Positions 1 through 12,500 of a stretch of 64,000 nucleotides of DNA are shown one piece after another (the stretch's first letter is position 1; every line of letters begins with the position of its first letter). The stretch is taken from positions 11,822,512 through 11,886,511 of the forward strand of contig NC_092665.1 in the NCBI RefSeq assembly GCF_032118995.1, in the 5' to 3' direction. This DNA is from Asterias amurensis. Its lineage: Eukaryota > Echinodermata > Asteroidea > Forcipulatida > Asteriidae. The notes under the pieces are model-generated. The model saw nothing but the letters and a program-made list of their open reading frames with translations. It searched no databases and was not told the DNA's origin. A program made the translations under genes and the position numbers.

Positions 1-923
1 GACAGTTTTATTTTTTCTCTGAAGTTCTTTTTTCCTGTGTAGCTAGTATCATGTATACATGGACTATATATAAAACAAATTTGACACCAACCCAGTTTTA
101 ATTAACATTTTGGGACACGACTGCTCCTTACCAACTGGGAAACCAAGAAGCTGTACAACAAGAAAGGTTGACGGGGGCATTCCACAAAGTTTTAACCTGC
201 CACCCAATGAAAATTTCGGGCATTCTACTTTAACCCACTAGACAATTAAACCCCTCTGTAGAGATAATGGTGTATTTTAACAGGCTAATCTCCCTTAACA
301 GATTTTTGATGGGGAATTACACTGATAATAAAAGTTAAGAGGAAGTACCACTTTTTTCATGATTAAACCAATAATTGTGAGTTAATCTTTGTTGGTGACA
401 AAGTGATCAATCAATGTGTTCACAAATTTGAAAGCCTTCGAGAAAGACTCTGCTAGGGTTGAATGTAAGGTCGAAACATCAGGCCATTAACTATTGCATT
501 TTTCATTCATACCATTCCTTTTGGTTGGTAAGCAGTTTGCACAGCTAATTCTATTTTCTAAATTTGATAGCTTCTGACAATCTTTATTTTATTTTTTATT
601 TTTTATTTTTTTTGGGGGGATGGGGGTTGGGGTGTAACCCTTACACACGTGTGTAAGCACTGTTATACTCATTGGTGTAAGGGTAAAAAAAATAAAAAAT
701 CAAACATCTGTTTTAGCTTCCGACAAAGTAATGTGACCACACCACCTGAATTTTTTTGCCCAACCCACTTTTGGGTCCAGCAGTCGATGACAAGAAACGC
801 TAGGATTAATCCTTTCTCGAGTTAGGACAAGAAACTCGTCAGCTACATGTAACTTAGAATGGGTTCAATGTGTCCTAACGTCTATGGTTACAGAACTTCA
901 CTCTGTCCTTACTGTGCTAGGAT
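1..923. other. Non-coding flank, no gene seen
   Basis: No ORF here looks like a real exon. It holds a T-rich run near 585-612, a short hairpin at about 637-686 (GTAACCCTTACAC pairing with GTGTAAGGGTA) and, from about 780, degenerate palindromic sequence with GGATTAATCC and CTCGAGTTAGGAC motifs that recur in the 'fails-to-close' palindromic element at 15333-15500 and 56131-56302. Confidence 0.6.
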
Positions 924-1311
924 TAAAGGAACACGTTGCCTTGGATCGGACGAGTTGGTCTATAAAAAGGGTTTGTAACCGTTTTTTTATACAATGCATA
1001 TTGGTTGGAAAGATGTTTTAAAAGTAGAATACAATGATCCACACAAGTTTGCCTCGAAATTGCGTGGTTTTCCTTTTACTGTGCGAACTAACACGGTTGG
1101 CCATTTATGGGAGTCAAAAACTTGACCCCATAAATGGCCGACCGTGTTAGTTAGAGGTAAAAGGAAAACCGTGCAATTTCGAGGCATGTTTGTGTGGATC
1201 ACTGTATTCTACTTTTACAACATCTTTCTACCCATATGCATTTTATAAAAAACGGTTACAAACGCTTTTCAAAGACCAACTCGACCGATCCAAGGCAACT
1301 TGTTCCTTTAA
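924..1311. mobile_element. Fold-back MITE, family A, copy 1
   Basis: Near-perfect palindrome of about 388 bp. The left end is TTAAAGGAACACGTTGCC and the right end its complement GGCAACTTGTTCCTTTAA. The centre pairs GGCCATTTATGGG with CCCATAAATGGCC. The arms run to about 190 bp. No transposase is encoded, and the weak ORFs inside it are by-products of the palindrome. TTAA is present at both ends, fitting a TTAA target-site duplication. Confidence 0.85.
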
Positions 1312-1639
1312 TCATAAGTTGAGGAGTTTGGTGAATTTGACAGCAGGCCAGGCTCTTTAGTGCGCAATATGTTAGTCTTCCCATTACAAACGCATGGCTG
1401 GCCTTGTATCAATTGTCCACCAGAGCTACGTATAAAGGGTCAGACAAAAAGAGAGTATTGTGTGTGGACAATAGCAGAGTACTCAACAAGAGATACTTCA
1501 TGCAAATTATCGGTAAACAATTCGAGGCCCCAAATTTGTACACAAACACTTGTTGGATTTCACTCTGGTTCTGGACTGTATGGTATGGAGTTTAAAAGGG
1601 TTTGAGGTATAATCTTATGATAATGTTTCTGTAGCGTAC

Positions 1640-2060
1640 TGAAAAGATGTGGAAACATTTTCAGCATTTGACAAAGAAAATACTGGCATGGTCAGCAAAA
1701 GCTATGAATCTGATCAGTGAGAATTATTTCAAGATCCATGCCTGGGATCGAAAAGCCAAGTCAGAGAGCTCAAATTTTATACTGGCCAGACTGGAAGGCG
1801 GGCCAAGGACAATAATTCTGGACATTATGCAGTTATGTATGCATGGAGTTTCAAAGGGCTCATTCAAGATTTATCCTGGTGTTTATCTTTCTAAAAAGTT
1901 TTGAAAACTTGTTTAGCATTTTATGAAGATGCAACAATTATGCAAAGAGAACTATTTCAAGATCCATGCCTTTAATCGGGAAGCCATCTAGGTGTTTTTA
2001 GAGCTGGAATTTTATACTTGCCAAACCACAGGCCCAATGCCAGTGATCCTAGATTTGGGC
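1640..2060. repeat. Degenerate direct repeat pair
   Basis: The phrase TATTTCAAGATCCATGCCT occurs at about 1725 and again at about 1947, in similar surroundings (CAGAGAG/AAGCCA context, then an 'ATTTTATACTGGCCA'-like phrase in each). This looks like an old duplication of roughly 220 bp. The 85-codon ORF across the first copy has no recognisable similarity. Confidence 0.5.
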
Positions 2061-2554
2061 CGGTAAACTTGAGCAGTTTTGTGTTACCTCGCTGTGAAAC
2101 TATATTATTCAATTATCTAAAACAAATGTTGTGAGTTTCACGATGCTCAAATTGTTGACTTTGTTCGAGTCTGGTGAATAAATTTTATTTCTGTTGAAGG
2201 CCTATCCGGTTTCTTAATTCATACAAACTTTTTTTTTTTTTTTTAAGTTTGTTTGTTTGTTTGTTTGTTTAGATGATCTTCCCATCAAGGGAACTCGGCA
2301 AACTCCCACAAGGGGATATAAACACCAAGCTGGCAACAACCAATCTCTCTCACAAACATTGGTTTAACGTTTATTATATAATACTGCTTATTCTTTCAAA
2401 CAATGCAGTTGATGTTAAACTTGTTAGAAAGTTCTTCCTCAAATAGATTCTGGTCTGCGGGGATCTTCTAAGTTCTATATGACAATTTAATTTCTCCCCC
2501 CCCCCCTTTTTTTTTTGTTTTAAGATTTTCAAACATGTCAGTCAATAAATGTCA

Positions 2555-2850
2555 GTTACTCAGTATAATTATTCATTATAAATAAGTACCAGGTATTTAA
2601 AAAGTAATTTAACTACTGCTGAAAGACACAAATAATTAATGAACCATTGATACAAATGTGGCTACTACAACCAAACATGTCTGTCAATGAAATGACGAGT
2701 TTGAGCCTGGTACGCGGTAGTTGTAGTAAATAAATGTCAGTATAATTATTCATTATAAATAAGTACCAGGTATTTTAAAAGTAATTACCACTGAAAGACA
2801 CAAATAATTTTTGCATGATGACCCACCGATACAAATGTGGCTGCAACATG
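2555..2850. repeat. Two-copy tandem duplication, period about 185 bp
   Basis: The segment with TATAATTATTCATTATAAAT, AAGTACCAGGTATTT, GAAAGACACAAATAAT and GATACAAATGTGGCT is present at about 2562-2663 and again at about 2748-2842. Non-coding. Confidence 0.75.
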
Positions 2851-2857
2851 GACTCTT

Positions 2858-2889
2858 GAGGTAGAATTCTACCAGTAGAATTCTACCTC
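2858..2889. repeat. 32-nt near-perfect palindrome
   Basis: GAGGTAGAATTCTACC is followed directly by its inverted near-copy AGTAGAATTCTACCTC. Each half is itself a palindrome centred on GAATTC. It lies about 110 bp beyond the end of the minus-strand ORF at 3001-3303. Confidence 0.7.
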
Positions 2890-3000
2890 CCATTGATATG
2901 GATGATGGTTGGTTACAACAATATTAACAAATACAAACATGACAAACATTAAAGTTATTATAATATTAAACAAGTAAAATTTTCAATTTTTTTAATTCAC

Positions 3001-3303
3001 TCACGACATTGGTGGCCGTCGTCGTCCACCAGGCGATGCATAATCACTTTTCCTCCGGAATTCATTGAGTGCAGTAGGCGGTCCATCGTGTCTTTCTTTG
3101 GTACTCTCCTCTCCATCGTGGTCATGAGAAATACTCCGGCCTTGCTTCATAAACGGCGGTCTCGTCTGCTGCCCGGGCTTCGACGCGGTAGACGGCGGAG
3201 GACCCATGTTGTCATCACGGTCCGGATCGACTAAACCGTTATCCTCATCGCCTGACATACAGCGGGAAAATTCACCCTTCTTGACGCGATTAACTTCACC
3301 CAT
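3001..3303 (-). CDS. Disordered hypothetical protein, probably first coding exon
   Basis: Reading from ATG at 3303, this ORF encodes 100 residues ending at TGA (3003-3001). The sequence is hydrophilic and looks disordered: an N-terminal basic/Cys stretch (MGEVNRVKKGEFSRC), a Gly/Asp/Pro/Arg-rich middle, and a C-terminal PGGRRRPPMS. Local GC is well above the surroundings, as expected for a 5' exon near a promoter. Across the stop the minus strand reads ATGTC then GTGAGT, a strong splice donor with the exon ending at 3005. I therefore think it more likely that the ORF is exon 1 of a gene continuing left out of the window than a complete protein. I do not recognise the family; the PGGRR-P tail faintly recalls the N-terminus of TMEM39A, but the match is too short to name it. 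No signal peptide or membrane segment. Divergent to AGTRAP. Confidence 0.55.
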   Translation of the reverse strand: MGEVNRVKKGEFSRCMSGDEDNGLVDPDRDDNMGPPPSTASKPGQQTRPPFMKQGRSISHDHDGEESTKERHDGPPTALNEFRRKSDYASPGGRRRPPMS

Positions 3304-3816
3304 GCTTTGAAGCAAACTAATCACCTCTCCAGAAATGCCTATGTGAAACTATATTTACAGCCTCGATTTGTAGCGGAAAATGCGTACAGGAAATGGAAGC
3401 CTGATCTCGCTCTTGTCAAGGGCAAAAAGTGAAACAGAGTAGTATTATGTTTTCCTAGAAATTTCCCACCGACTAACAACACGATGCGGACTTTACCGGA
3501 TCCTTCGTGTACCCATTCGCAAACTGGTTACAAAAAAAGTTTACTTTTGACTGGTGCGCACTGCGCGAGTTTATAGTGTTATGTAATGGGGAAATACCAG
3601 TTATGTGTGGACCACCTGTTCATTTTAACTGATTGGGAATCCAACCGCTGTGCGAACTTTTCGTCGTGATGACAGTAACTAGGAAGGGCGCCCTCAAAAA
3701 ATAATTATTGTTTTTCCTCCTACGAGGCCTAGTACTATACTTCCCGGGTTAAAAATTAATACCAAGGTCCCTTTAGAAATAGTTTCGCAATTCACTGTGT
3801 TTTGTAGAACTTAGTT

Positions 3817-4490
3817 TTAACGGAACATTACAGAATTGGCAAGAAATAAATCATATACATAAAACTTAAAGGCAGTGGACACTATTGGTAATTACTCAAA
3901 ATAATTATTAGCGTAAAACCTTTCTTGGTAACGAGTAATGGGGAGAGGTTGATGGTTTAAAACATTGTGAGAAACGGCTCCCTCTGTAGTGCCATAGTAT
4001 TTGAGAAAGAAGTAATTTTCCACAAATTTGATTTCGAGACCTCAAGTTTAGAACTCGTCTAAATGCACACAACTTCGTGTGACAAGGGTATTTTTTCTTT
4101 CATTATTATCTCGCAAGTTCGATGACTGATTGAGCTCAAATTTTCACAGGTTTATTATGTTGAGATACACCAACTGTGAAGGCTAGTCTTTGGCAATCAC
4201 CATTCACCAATAGTGTCCACTGCCTTTAAAGTTCTATTGATGATGAAAGTAGCAAAAAACATCCCTTGAAATATCTGTCTGAGGTCGGTCATAATTTGAC
4301 GAAAAGTAAATAAAACTTGTTAGGATCGGAGTTTATCGCTCAATGAGCGTTTTATTAAAAACAAATTTAAATCGATGTCATGCAAAAATGAAATGTGTAA
4401 TCGGTTTTTAGGTTTGTCAGTTTATGTATAATGGTGAATTACATGAAGTAGCGCTTAGCTCACTTGCACTGCAAAACCAATTCTGTAATT
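3817..4490. mobile_element. MITE family G, split by a family B insertion
   Basis: The left piece (3817-3867) carries GGAACATTACAGAATTG; the right piece (4231-4490) ends with CCAATTCTGTAAT. The intact relative is at 28514-28890. The pieces are separated by the family B element at 3868-4230, whose TTAA boundaries fit insertion into a TTAA within family G. Confidence 0.6.
3868..4230. mobile_element. MITE family B, copy 1
   Basis: Begins TTAAAGGCAGTGGACACTAT and ends ATAGTGTCCACTGCCTTTAA, an inverted terminal repeat flanked by TTAA. The interior has the family landmarks GAGAAACGGCTCCCTCTG and GATTTCGAGACCTCAA. Non-coding. Confidence 0.85.
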
Positions 4491-4491
4491 T

Positions 4492-4672
4492 GGGATCCTG
4501 ACAAAAACTAATTTTGAGCACCTTATTTCACTCCTACTAATAGTTGGCGGACTTTTTCGAGCAATGGCACAAATGAAAGCTTGTAACTTTCTCGACCCCC
4601 ATCAAAATACCTATTGAATTTTAAATCAAAATTTTGGGGTCAAATCGGCCAAAAATCTGACATAGCATCTTT
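4492..4672. mobile_element. MITE family H fragment
   Basis: Shares GACAAAAACTAATTTTGAGC, TTGGCGGACTTTTTCG and AAAAATCTGACATAGCATCTTTAA with the fuller copy at 29538-29918. Only the right half is present. Confidence 0.7.
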
Positions 4673-5182
4673 AATGGCCTGCTTTTTTGGGATTGGCGGC
4701 CATGTTGAATTCACAAGCACTGCTATATACTGTGTCTATTTTTATCCATACTTTGCGGCCACAGTAGCCTACATTCAAATGTTCCCAAGTTTATTTGACA
4801 AATTAATTTGGGTTTGTTCGAAACTATAAGTGCGCCCTCTTAGCCAACCGGTATGTTTTGTTTTATAACCTCTGATGAGCAGGCATAATATAATAGATTT
4901 ACCACTTGACGTCACGCGCAGTGCTATCCCACTGTCTTCCATTTTTGGGTAAATTTGAAGTTATGGCGCGTACTCGTGACTGGGCGAACATTATAATTAT
5001 TATATTGACGATGTGCAGATCAAAGAATGAAGTCGGGTGAATTGGGTGTTTTATTAAAGGTTGTGTGTGTTTTTAATAAATATTTTATGTCATAATTATT
5101 TTCTCACAACGTTGATGACCGATCGAGTCTGATGATTTTCACAGGTTTGTTGTTAATTTATGCATAATGTGGGCTACAAACA

Positions 5183-5421
5183 GGGGCCAATTTCATAGCG
5201 CTGCTAAGCACAAAGATTTGCTTAGCATGAAATTTTGGCCTCGATAAAAACAAAATTACCAGCAAAATTTCCACGTGGTTTTGAGGATAAACAAACAACA
5301 GTTGAATACAAGTAACGATATGCAAAAAATGGAAATATGGTTGTTAATCCTGTTATTATCAAGGAAGAAATTTCATGCTAAGCAAATTTGTGTGCTTAGC
5401 AGCGCTATGAAATTGGGGCCC
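5183..5421. mobile_element. MITE with 'GGGGCCAATTTCATAGCGCTG' inverted ends
   Basis: The left end GCCAATTTCATAGCGCTGCT plus AAGCACAAAGATTTGCTTAG is matched in inverted orientation at the right end (CTAAGCAAATTTGTGTGCTTAGCAG, then CGCTATGAAATTGGG). Terminal repeats of about 50 bp, about 239 bp overall. Related termini occur at 48142-48378 and, degenerate, at about 46505-46810 and 49500-49590. Confidence 0.8.
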
Positions 5422-5453
5422 AGGTGATCATCTTTGACACTAGGACCAAACTT

Positions 5454-5603
5454 TGGGTGCGTTCGTATAGCTTCCCTGGGTCGACCCCGGTGTGTGGCCT
5501 TTTTTTCCCCCCAGGACGAACGTGTGCAGATAATTACCCACGTTCGTCCTGGAAAAAAACCCCACCACACACCAGGGTCGACCCAGGGAAGCTAACGCAC
5601 CCA
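5454..5603. mobile_element. Palindromic MITE, about 150 bp
   Basis: The left arm TGGGTGCGTTCGTATAGCTT and CCCTGGGTCGACC are mirrored at the right by GGTCGACCCAGGGAAGCTAA and CGCACCCA. The inner arms pair CCAGGACGAACGTG with CACGTTCGTCCTGG. Weak ORFs on both strands here are by-products of the palindrome. Confidence 0.85.
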
Positions 5604-6179
5604 ATATGTTTTAGCCAGTATACTGAGTATACAGGCTAAAACAAAATAAAAATAAGCAATCCCTCGATGTCGAGGAAGATGTTCTCCACAGAATAAACTA
5701 CATTAGGGCTGAGGTAGGTAGCTGGTGCCTAAGGTGACAGGCTAAAACATACGCTTTTTCAACCACTAAGTCAATAAGACTGATCACTTTTTAAGTTTTT
5801 ATAGTGGTCAAAATTTATCTATTAATAAATCAAACAGTGCGGGTCAATGTAATAAGAGAAGAAAAAGAGAAAAAAAAACACCTCACTATTCAAGAGCACC
5901 TTGAACACATTTTAACCAAATATTTGAATCGTAAAATTAATGTACAACTGAACGTGTTTGTGAAACACACTAACTGACTGAGATTCCTGGTGTAATTATT
6001 TTGATGGATCGTTTTGACGCCGGGAAAAAATGGTTGCCCTCCTTGTGGGCGGCGAAGGTGAACTTTTTTAATTCAGGGGGCTGATCCTTATTGTCACATT
6101 TACTCAAACATTATCCCTCAATCCTCATCCAAGTATTCACAAACACGTAGTTTTGTTTGGTTTCAACTTGCCACTTAAT

Positions 6180-6494
6180 CACGATATGCCGTAATCCGAA
6201 TCCCCTTGAAACTCCTAGTCCCCGCCCCTCCCCCGAGGTGGGTAGCCGAATAGGTCAAAGGTTACCCCTCATCTAGTCTGGTTACCCAAACGTTTCTCTT
6301 CAAAACACACGAACTCCACCAGCGTTTGAACAAGGAACACGACCACACTCATGATAATAAATTACAACCATCTTCTTCGCTCGTCAGCTCTCGAACCATC
6401 GTTGATGCTGTTTAATTTCTCAGTGTATGCTGTGAGTTCCCTGCATCCTTACGGCTTTTCTCGTTGAGGGAGTGCATCAAGGAGCAAATATACA
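6180..6494 (+). promoter_or_regulatory. Probable AGTRAP promoter / 5' UTR region
   Basis: The 300 bp before the AGTRAP ATG include a C-rich Sp1-like stretch (CCCCGCCCCTCCCCC, about 6223-6237) and no obvious TATA box. Placement is inferred from the position of the first coding exon; no transcription start can be read directly. Confidence 0.35.
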
Positions 6495-6551
6495 ATGAGT
6501 AGTCCAATGAATTTGCCGATCAGCTCCATAATGGACAAGTGGGCGCTAAAG
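6495..6551 (+). CDS. AGTRAP: AGTRAP exon 1 (residues 1-19)
   Basis: ATG at 6495 opens a 19-codon exon ending CTAAAG before GTGAGC (phase 0). It encodes a short N-terminal leader to the first membrane segment (MSSPMNLP...DKWALK). A second ATG at 6507 is in frame; the upstream one was chosen because both precede the conserved region and the first gives a length closer to family norms. Confidence 0.85.
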
Positions 6552-9500
6552 GTGAGCGGATTTTCCTCAGTTTTGCGGGTTCAGAAGGCCCGAATCACGT
6601 CTTGACGACGCCAGCAATGTTTTGCTGGCGTAGTCGTGACATAAAACGGGTACAAATTGCGAAATGACCGATAAAAAGGGTGGAAAATTCACCAATATTT
6701 TTGGATGGACTGTGAAATAATCAAGACAATAGCCACAATAGTCTGTAAATAATTTACGAATGAGTGTTTACTTGATGTTGTTCCTTCGTTTTGGTTACTG
6801 CCGTAAGAATAATTAAAATAAAACTTGTTGTTTTTAATTTCTGCATGCATGCCATGGCCCCATGCATGGGCATTGTGAATGTTGATTTAGCGTTAGATCG
6901 ATCAATTGAGTTGAGTGGACTTATCCCATTGTTTCCCGTATGGTTAATTAAATTTAGCCACCAAGAACAAAGTGTTGTTACCTCTGCTTATAAATGTACA
7001 AAGTTGAAATTAAGAATTTCCCAGTATAACAAAATAGTATTTATGTGCTTGGCCTAAGGCCCTTGGTCAGTGAATGGATCCACAAACTATTATTTATGGT
7101 TTATTAAAAACATTCAAAATAGTTGCCATAGGCAAAATTACATTGAATTTACAAAATTTACAGATAAAACATTAAAATACAGATATATCAAAATTGAGTT
7201 TGACATTAAAACAAGGGGCATAAAAAGTACACAGGAATTTCAACTTAGCGAGATGAGCAGAAAAAAACACGCAAAAAAACAACAATTTTGGACTGGATTT
7301 GCGCGTTACGTAAATGTATGCAGGATTTTACACTGAACCGGTAGCACCAAAAGCCGACAATGACGATACCTGACGACAAGCCCGGAAATGTTTTTAAAAC
7401 TCACTTTAAAACAATGTTTGATTGAGCGTTTAAAAACAAACCATTGGACTTGTAGAAGATTTTTGTGTCTATATTACTTTGACTAAAAAATAACTGTATA
7501 TCAGACAAACGTTCACTGACTAGCGATCAATGCCAGACCCCACATTAGTACAGTCAGTACACGTGAGTTAACATTTAACGCTTAGACATGAACATGTACG
7601 CATGCCTACGTCAGTGAATCTCGACCTGTCGTCTGAGATCTGGGTACTGAGCTTCTATTTTTAGTATTAGTGCGGAATACTATTTCAAATGTAAAAATAA
7701 GATCTTTAAAAAGTAAACCACAAGTTGGACACAACTTTGCACCTGCTTCTGACTTTTACAAAATTCTTCGCATGATTGGTCAGTGAACCATTTGGCTGTG
7801 TAGAAAAATTAGAACGCTTGGTGCAGCTCTGAGCTAAACCCAAATCGGGCCTGATACCTGGAGGGAACGAACAATTTGCCTCCACCCCCTTGGTCATTCA
7901 TTGCCTTTGTGCCCATGAAATGATCTGACAGCAGACATTTAAATTTTCCTTACATGTAGGGTGTCCTTTACCAAGGAGAAAATAAATAATAATAATAACA
8001 AGCCTTGGTGCCCTTGCCCCTTGCCCCTGCAGGCCTGCCCAAGTTGCCAGTCTGCCAGTTTTTGTGCATCATGTCATAGGCCTGTATGGTTTGGTTTAGA
8101 AAGGGCAAGGGCACCAAATTTGTACTATCCTATGAGGAAGTTGTAAATTTCTGCTTAGAGCATTTCAAGGGCACCAAGGCAATGACCAGGGGGCATGGCA
8201 GCAATCGTCTTTATTGCCCTTTGCCTCCGTGAAGTGTCAGCTCCATGGAACTATCTAGTTGTATCATGTGATGGGAAGCCATCTTGTTAGATCTCTCCAT
8301 TGAGATCAATGGAAGTCAAACTGAGGCTTGATGCCGAAAAGTCTAGCCCCTGGGGGAAATAGGTATCCAAGACTACTGAACGTACACAAGGAACACTTCA
8401 TGTACGTTGGCAGATAGGTGTATTACTTTAAGAGTGGAAGGTCATACAGGGTACCAGCATTAGTACACTTCATTTTTATGCAGTAGTGGCATGAGGCACT
8501 CTTGTATTGATTCACCGCACAGTATCTGTTCTGCGAAAAACCAATAATGGCTTAGATTACCAACCCGTTGGTGCAGAACTACATGTACTGTACATTTGTA
8601 CATGCCTGCTGCCTGTTGTGAACTAACTATATTTTGGAATTTGTTGTCTTGTGTGCAGCGTACATTGATCTTCATTTAAAGCCATTGGACCCTTTCGGTA
8701 CAGAAAAAAAAAAAAAAGTTCACAGATTTACAAATAATTTACAGGGTTTACAGAAGGTAATGGTGAAAGACTTCTCTTGAAATATTAGTCCATGAAATGC
8801 TTTACTTTTTGAGAAAACGGTAAAACAATATAAATTCTCGTTTATGAGATTACGGATTTGTTATAAACACATGTCATGACACGGCGAAACGCGCGAAAAC
8901 AGGAGTGGGTTTTCCCGTTATTTTCTCCCGACTCCGATGTCCGATTGAGCCTAAATTTCCACAGGTTTGTTGTTTTATATAGAAGTTGTGATACACGAAG
9001 TGTGGGCCTTAGAAAATACTGTTAACCGAAAGGGTCCAATGGCTTTAAGGCAATACGTAGCAAATCAAAACAAAACAAACAATTAATACAAACAACCAGT
9101 GGTAGCATCAGTGCGGGGCTATCAAAATAGAACTACTTTAAATAGAACCCTGCCAAATCTCTCTGATTCTACAGTCTCTAAACTGCCTTAAACCAATCGT
9201 TCCGTGTTCCAAAACGGTACCAAAAAACAAAGGTATTTTGCCTTTAATACTATTCACCTCTGTTACCCAAGTTCTAATCCTGGTCTGGAGCCTTGCTTGT
9301 GGATTTGGTTTTCAGTAACTTTCCTGAATGTCTCTGAGGCGGCTTTTCTCAAATTGTGTTTATTCTTTTCTTCTACATTCCTCCCCCCCTCTACTAAGCC
9401 TGTGCCAGGTATCTTGGTACCCGAAAAAAGACGATCGGTTCAGGTTCCATTTAATCAGTTCCATTACCCGAAATTTCAGGTAAATGAGATCAAAATTCTA

Positions 9501-12500
9501 CAACTTCCAAGTCGATATTAAACAACATTTCTAGGCTGTAAATTTGGAGGTTCGGATGTAACGGGTACCCAGTACCCAAATCAAAATAAATATTTTGGGT
9601 ACTCAAAAAAAAGAAAATTACCAGAAAATGCACAGCTTTACTCTCTACTCTTCCATTTGCCAGTCATTTTTGATAGTTCGTTGGTTTCATTATTTAAAAA
9701 ATAATAAACGTCACAATCAGAATGATAAATAATAAACTTTCAATCTATTATGACATTGTGTCTCGGGTTGAAATCGTAGCAAACAATTTCTTGAAAAAAA
9801 CAAAAAAAACAGCAGCAAGCTTCCTCTTTCAAGACTGACGTGAGCATTCGTTGATGCCTAACGGGTGTTTACTACGAGGGGGGAAAAACTCAATAAAACC
9901 AACAGAACTACAATCACAAGGGACATAGAGGGTAAGAATACAGTTGATATACGAAGCTGGGACTTGACTTTATTTACATAATCTTGGATACCTGACTGGA
10001 GTGGACTCTATCCCTCTCCGCCATGTTTGCTCTTCAAATGTTGACCTCACGAATTGTCCTCTTGAAATTACTGGCTCATATTGTTGGGGGGGGGGTATTA
10101 ATTGATCTTTGTTATGGTTTTGATTTTATGGTGGATCAATTTTTGGACAGATGTTCAGGTCTTGAACTTGGCACTTGAAGGGACACAGCAATTAGGGCAC
10201 CTCTGACCTCTATGAGGAAAATGTAAATTTGTACAGTTTTTGCATAGGGCACCACAGCAAAAGCACAGGACACCACGGCAATTGCTGTGGTTGCTGTTGG
10301 TTATTTCAAGGCCTGGGTATTTGGAGAAAACTACAGGCTGTTAGTTTTATAATTTGTGCAGGATTTCAAATTCCCTGAAGACTAAGATGTTAAATTTGCA
10401 TTCAGGGATAAACAATATTAGTTTAGCACAATATTTTCAAATCCTGCTCTTTTACTTCTGAAGTGCCGAGGATATTGTCCAACACGATTTTTCAAAACTG
10501 TGGAAATGCCATTATTTCAACATACATTGAAAAATGTTGATCCCCTAGTTTTAGAATTTTTGTCAGTTATGACTTAAAGCCATTGGACACTTTCGTTAAA
10601 CAGTATTGTTAATTGTTTTAATGTTTTCTCAAAAAGTAAAGCATTTCATGGAATAATATTTCAAGAGAAGTCTTTCACCGTTACCTTCTGTAAAAGTCTG
10701 TAAGTACTTTGTAAATCTATGAACTTTTTTTTTTTTCTGTTCCGAAAGTGTATAATGGCTTTAAGTACCCTTGTTCAGCCCTAAATTTGCTAACACACAG
10801 ATGATGCTGTGGCGAATGTTTGGAGAAAAAAAAAAATACTTTTGTTTTTTAAAACAATATGTATTATCCCAATATTATACCCTGTAGTAGCTACAATATA
10901 TTGTAGAAGCATGGAGCGCCTTTGGTGCTTTATAATACAGATAAATTATTATTATAATTATGTAAAGGTCTGTATTCATGCTCGCCCCTGACATCAAATT
11001 AAAAATGCATACCTACCGTGTATCATAAGGCATGTTTATTTTGATTTTTTGCAATATTTAACGATAGGTAACACAATAATATATTCTGTAGATGCCAATT
11101 TGCGATGCTAACTCGCTCAATTCATCGCGCCCGATTACCTGCGCAGAAATCTACACTGGGGGAAAACTGGCTCATCTAATTAGTTTCTGTGCCCTTGCTT
11201 GGGTCGGACTTTAAACCATTGAATCCTCTGTTACCAACATGTATCTAATTTATAAACGATAGGGCCGTACGTATTACAATACATAATGTACGTAGCTATA
11301 ACTATTGGTTAATTAAAAATCTGAATGCAACAAATGCACAAACTTACATACTTTAACATCATAAAAATTAGGCCTATGTTTAGGCTATTTTTTTTTATTT
11401 TGGAAAGGCCACCATTAAACAATTTTGTGTGAACACAATGAAGGGGGACCAAAGTAGCCAGGCCATGACTGGGGCACAAAGGCCAAGACCGAGGCACTAG
11501 GCTAAGACCGGGGCACCAAGGCTAAGACCGGGGCACTAGGCTAAGACCGGGGCACTAGGCTAAGATCGGGGCACCAAGGCTAAGACCGGGGCACTAGGCT
11601 AAGACCAGGGCACCAAGGCTAAGACCGGGGCACTAGGCTAAGACCGGGGCAAAAGGCTAAGACCGGGGCACTAGGCTAAGACCGAGGCACTAGGATAAGA
11701 CCGGGGCACTAGGCTAAGACCGGGGCACTAGGCTAAGACCGGGGGCATCAAACTTGGTGCTTAAGGTACTTGTACATACATTTAGCATCAAAATCTTGGA
11801 GGGTCTGGGTACGTTTTGTAGGACACAAAACACAATGTCCCCTTGCCCTTTCAAAAACAAAGCACACAGGCCTGTGTATTATATGTAAATGAGAAATGTT
11901 GACCTTGGTATATATACTGACCCCTTGCATTGGTCTACCGCTAATGTCAAACATTGGAAATGTGTGCGCATACATGTACATACAATGCAAATTTCTAAGC
12001 TATAGTTCTTCCTTGACCACAGTGAGCACTATCTGAGCTTGTGACATCGATTAAACAAGGGGGTCTTAGGTTTGGTAGGAAGAGCCAGGAAGTCTGACCC
12101 AGGTGTAGACGTCATGGCCCCTGTGGACTCAATCACTCACCATTATACCAGGCCATTGTTGAGATATTGATTTTTCTTCAATACAATATTTCAAAAAATA
12201 AATTCCTGACCCCAGTTTGCATACATTCAGCTGCTAGTTTTTAAAGACACTGGACACTATTGGTAATTGTCAAAGACCATACTTCTCACTTGGTGTATCT
12301 CAACATTATATGCATAAAATAACAAACCTGTGAAAATTTTAACTCAATTGGTCGTTGAAGTTGCGAGATAACTATGAAAGAAAAACACCCTTGTCACGCG
12401 AAGTTGTGTGCTTTCAGGTGCTTGATTTCGAGACCTCAAATTCTAAATCTGAGGTCTCGAAATCAAATTCGTGGAAAAATACTTCTTTCTCGAAAACTAC

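Noticed and set aside
3001-3303. Naming the minus-strand ORF as TMEM39
   Set aside because: Only a PGGRR-P stretch is similar; too short and low-complexity to support a name.
5373-5639. Overlapping ORFs on both strands
   Set aside because: They mirror each other because the underlying DNA is a palindromic MITE.
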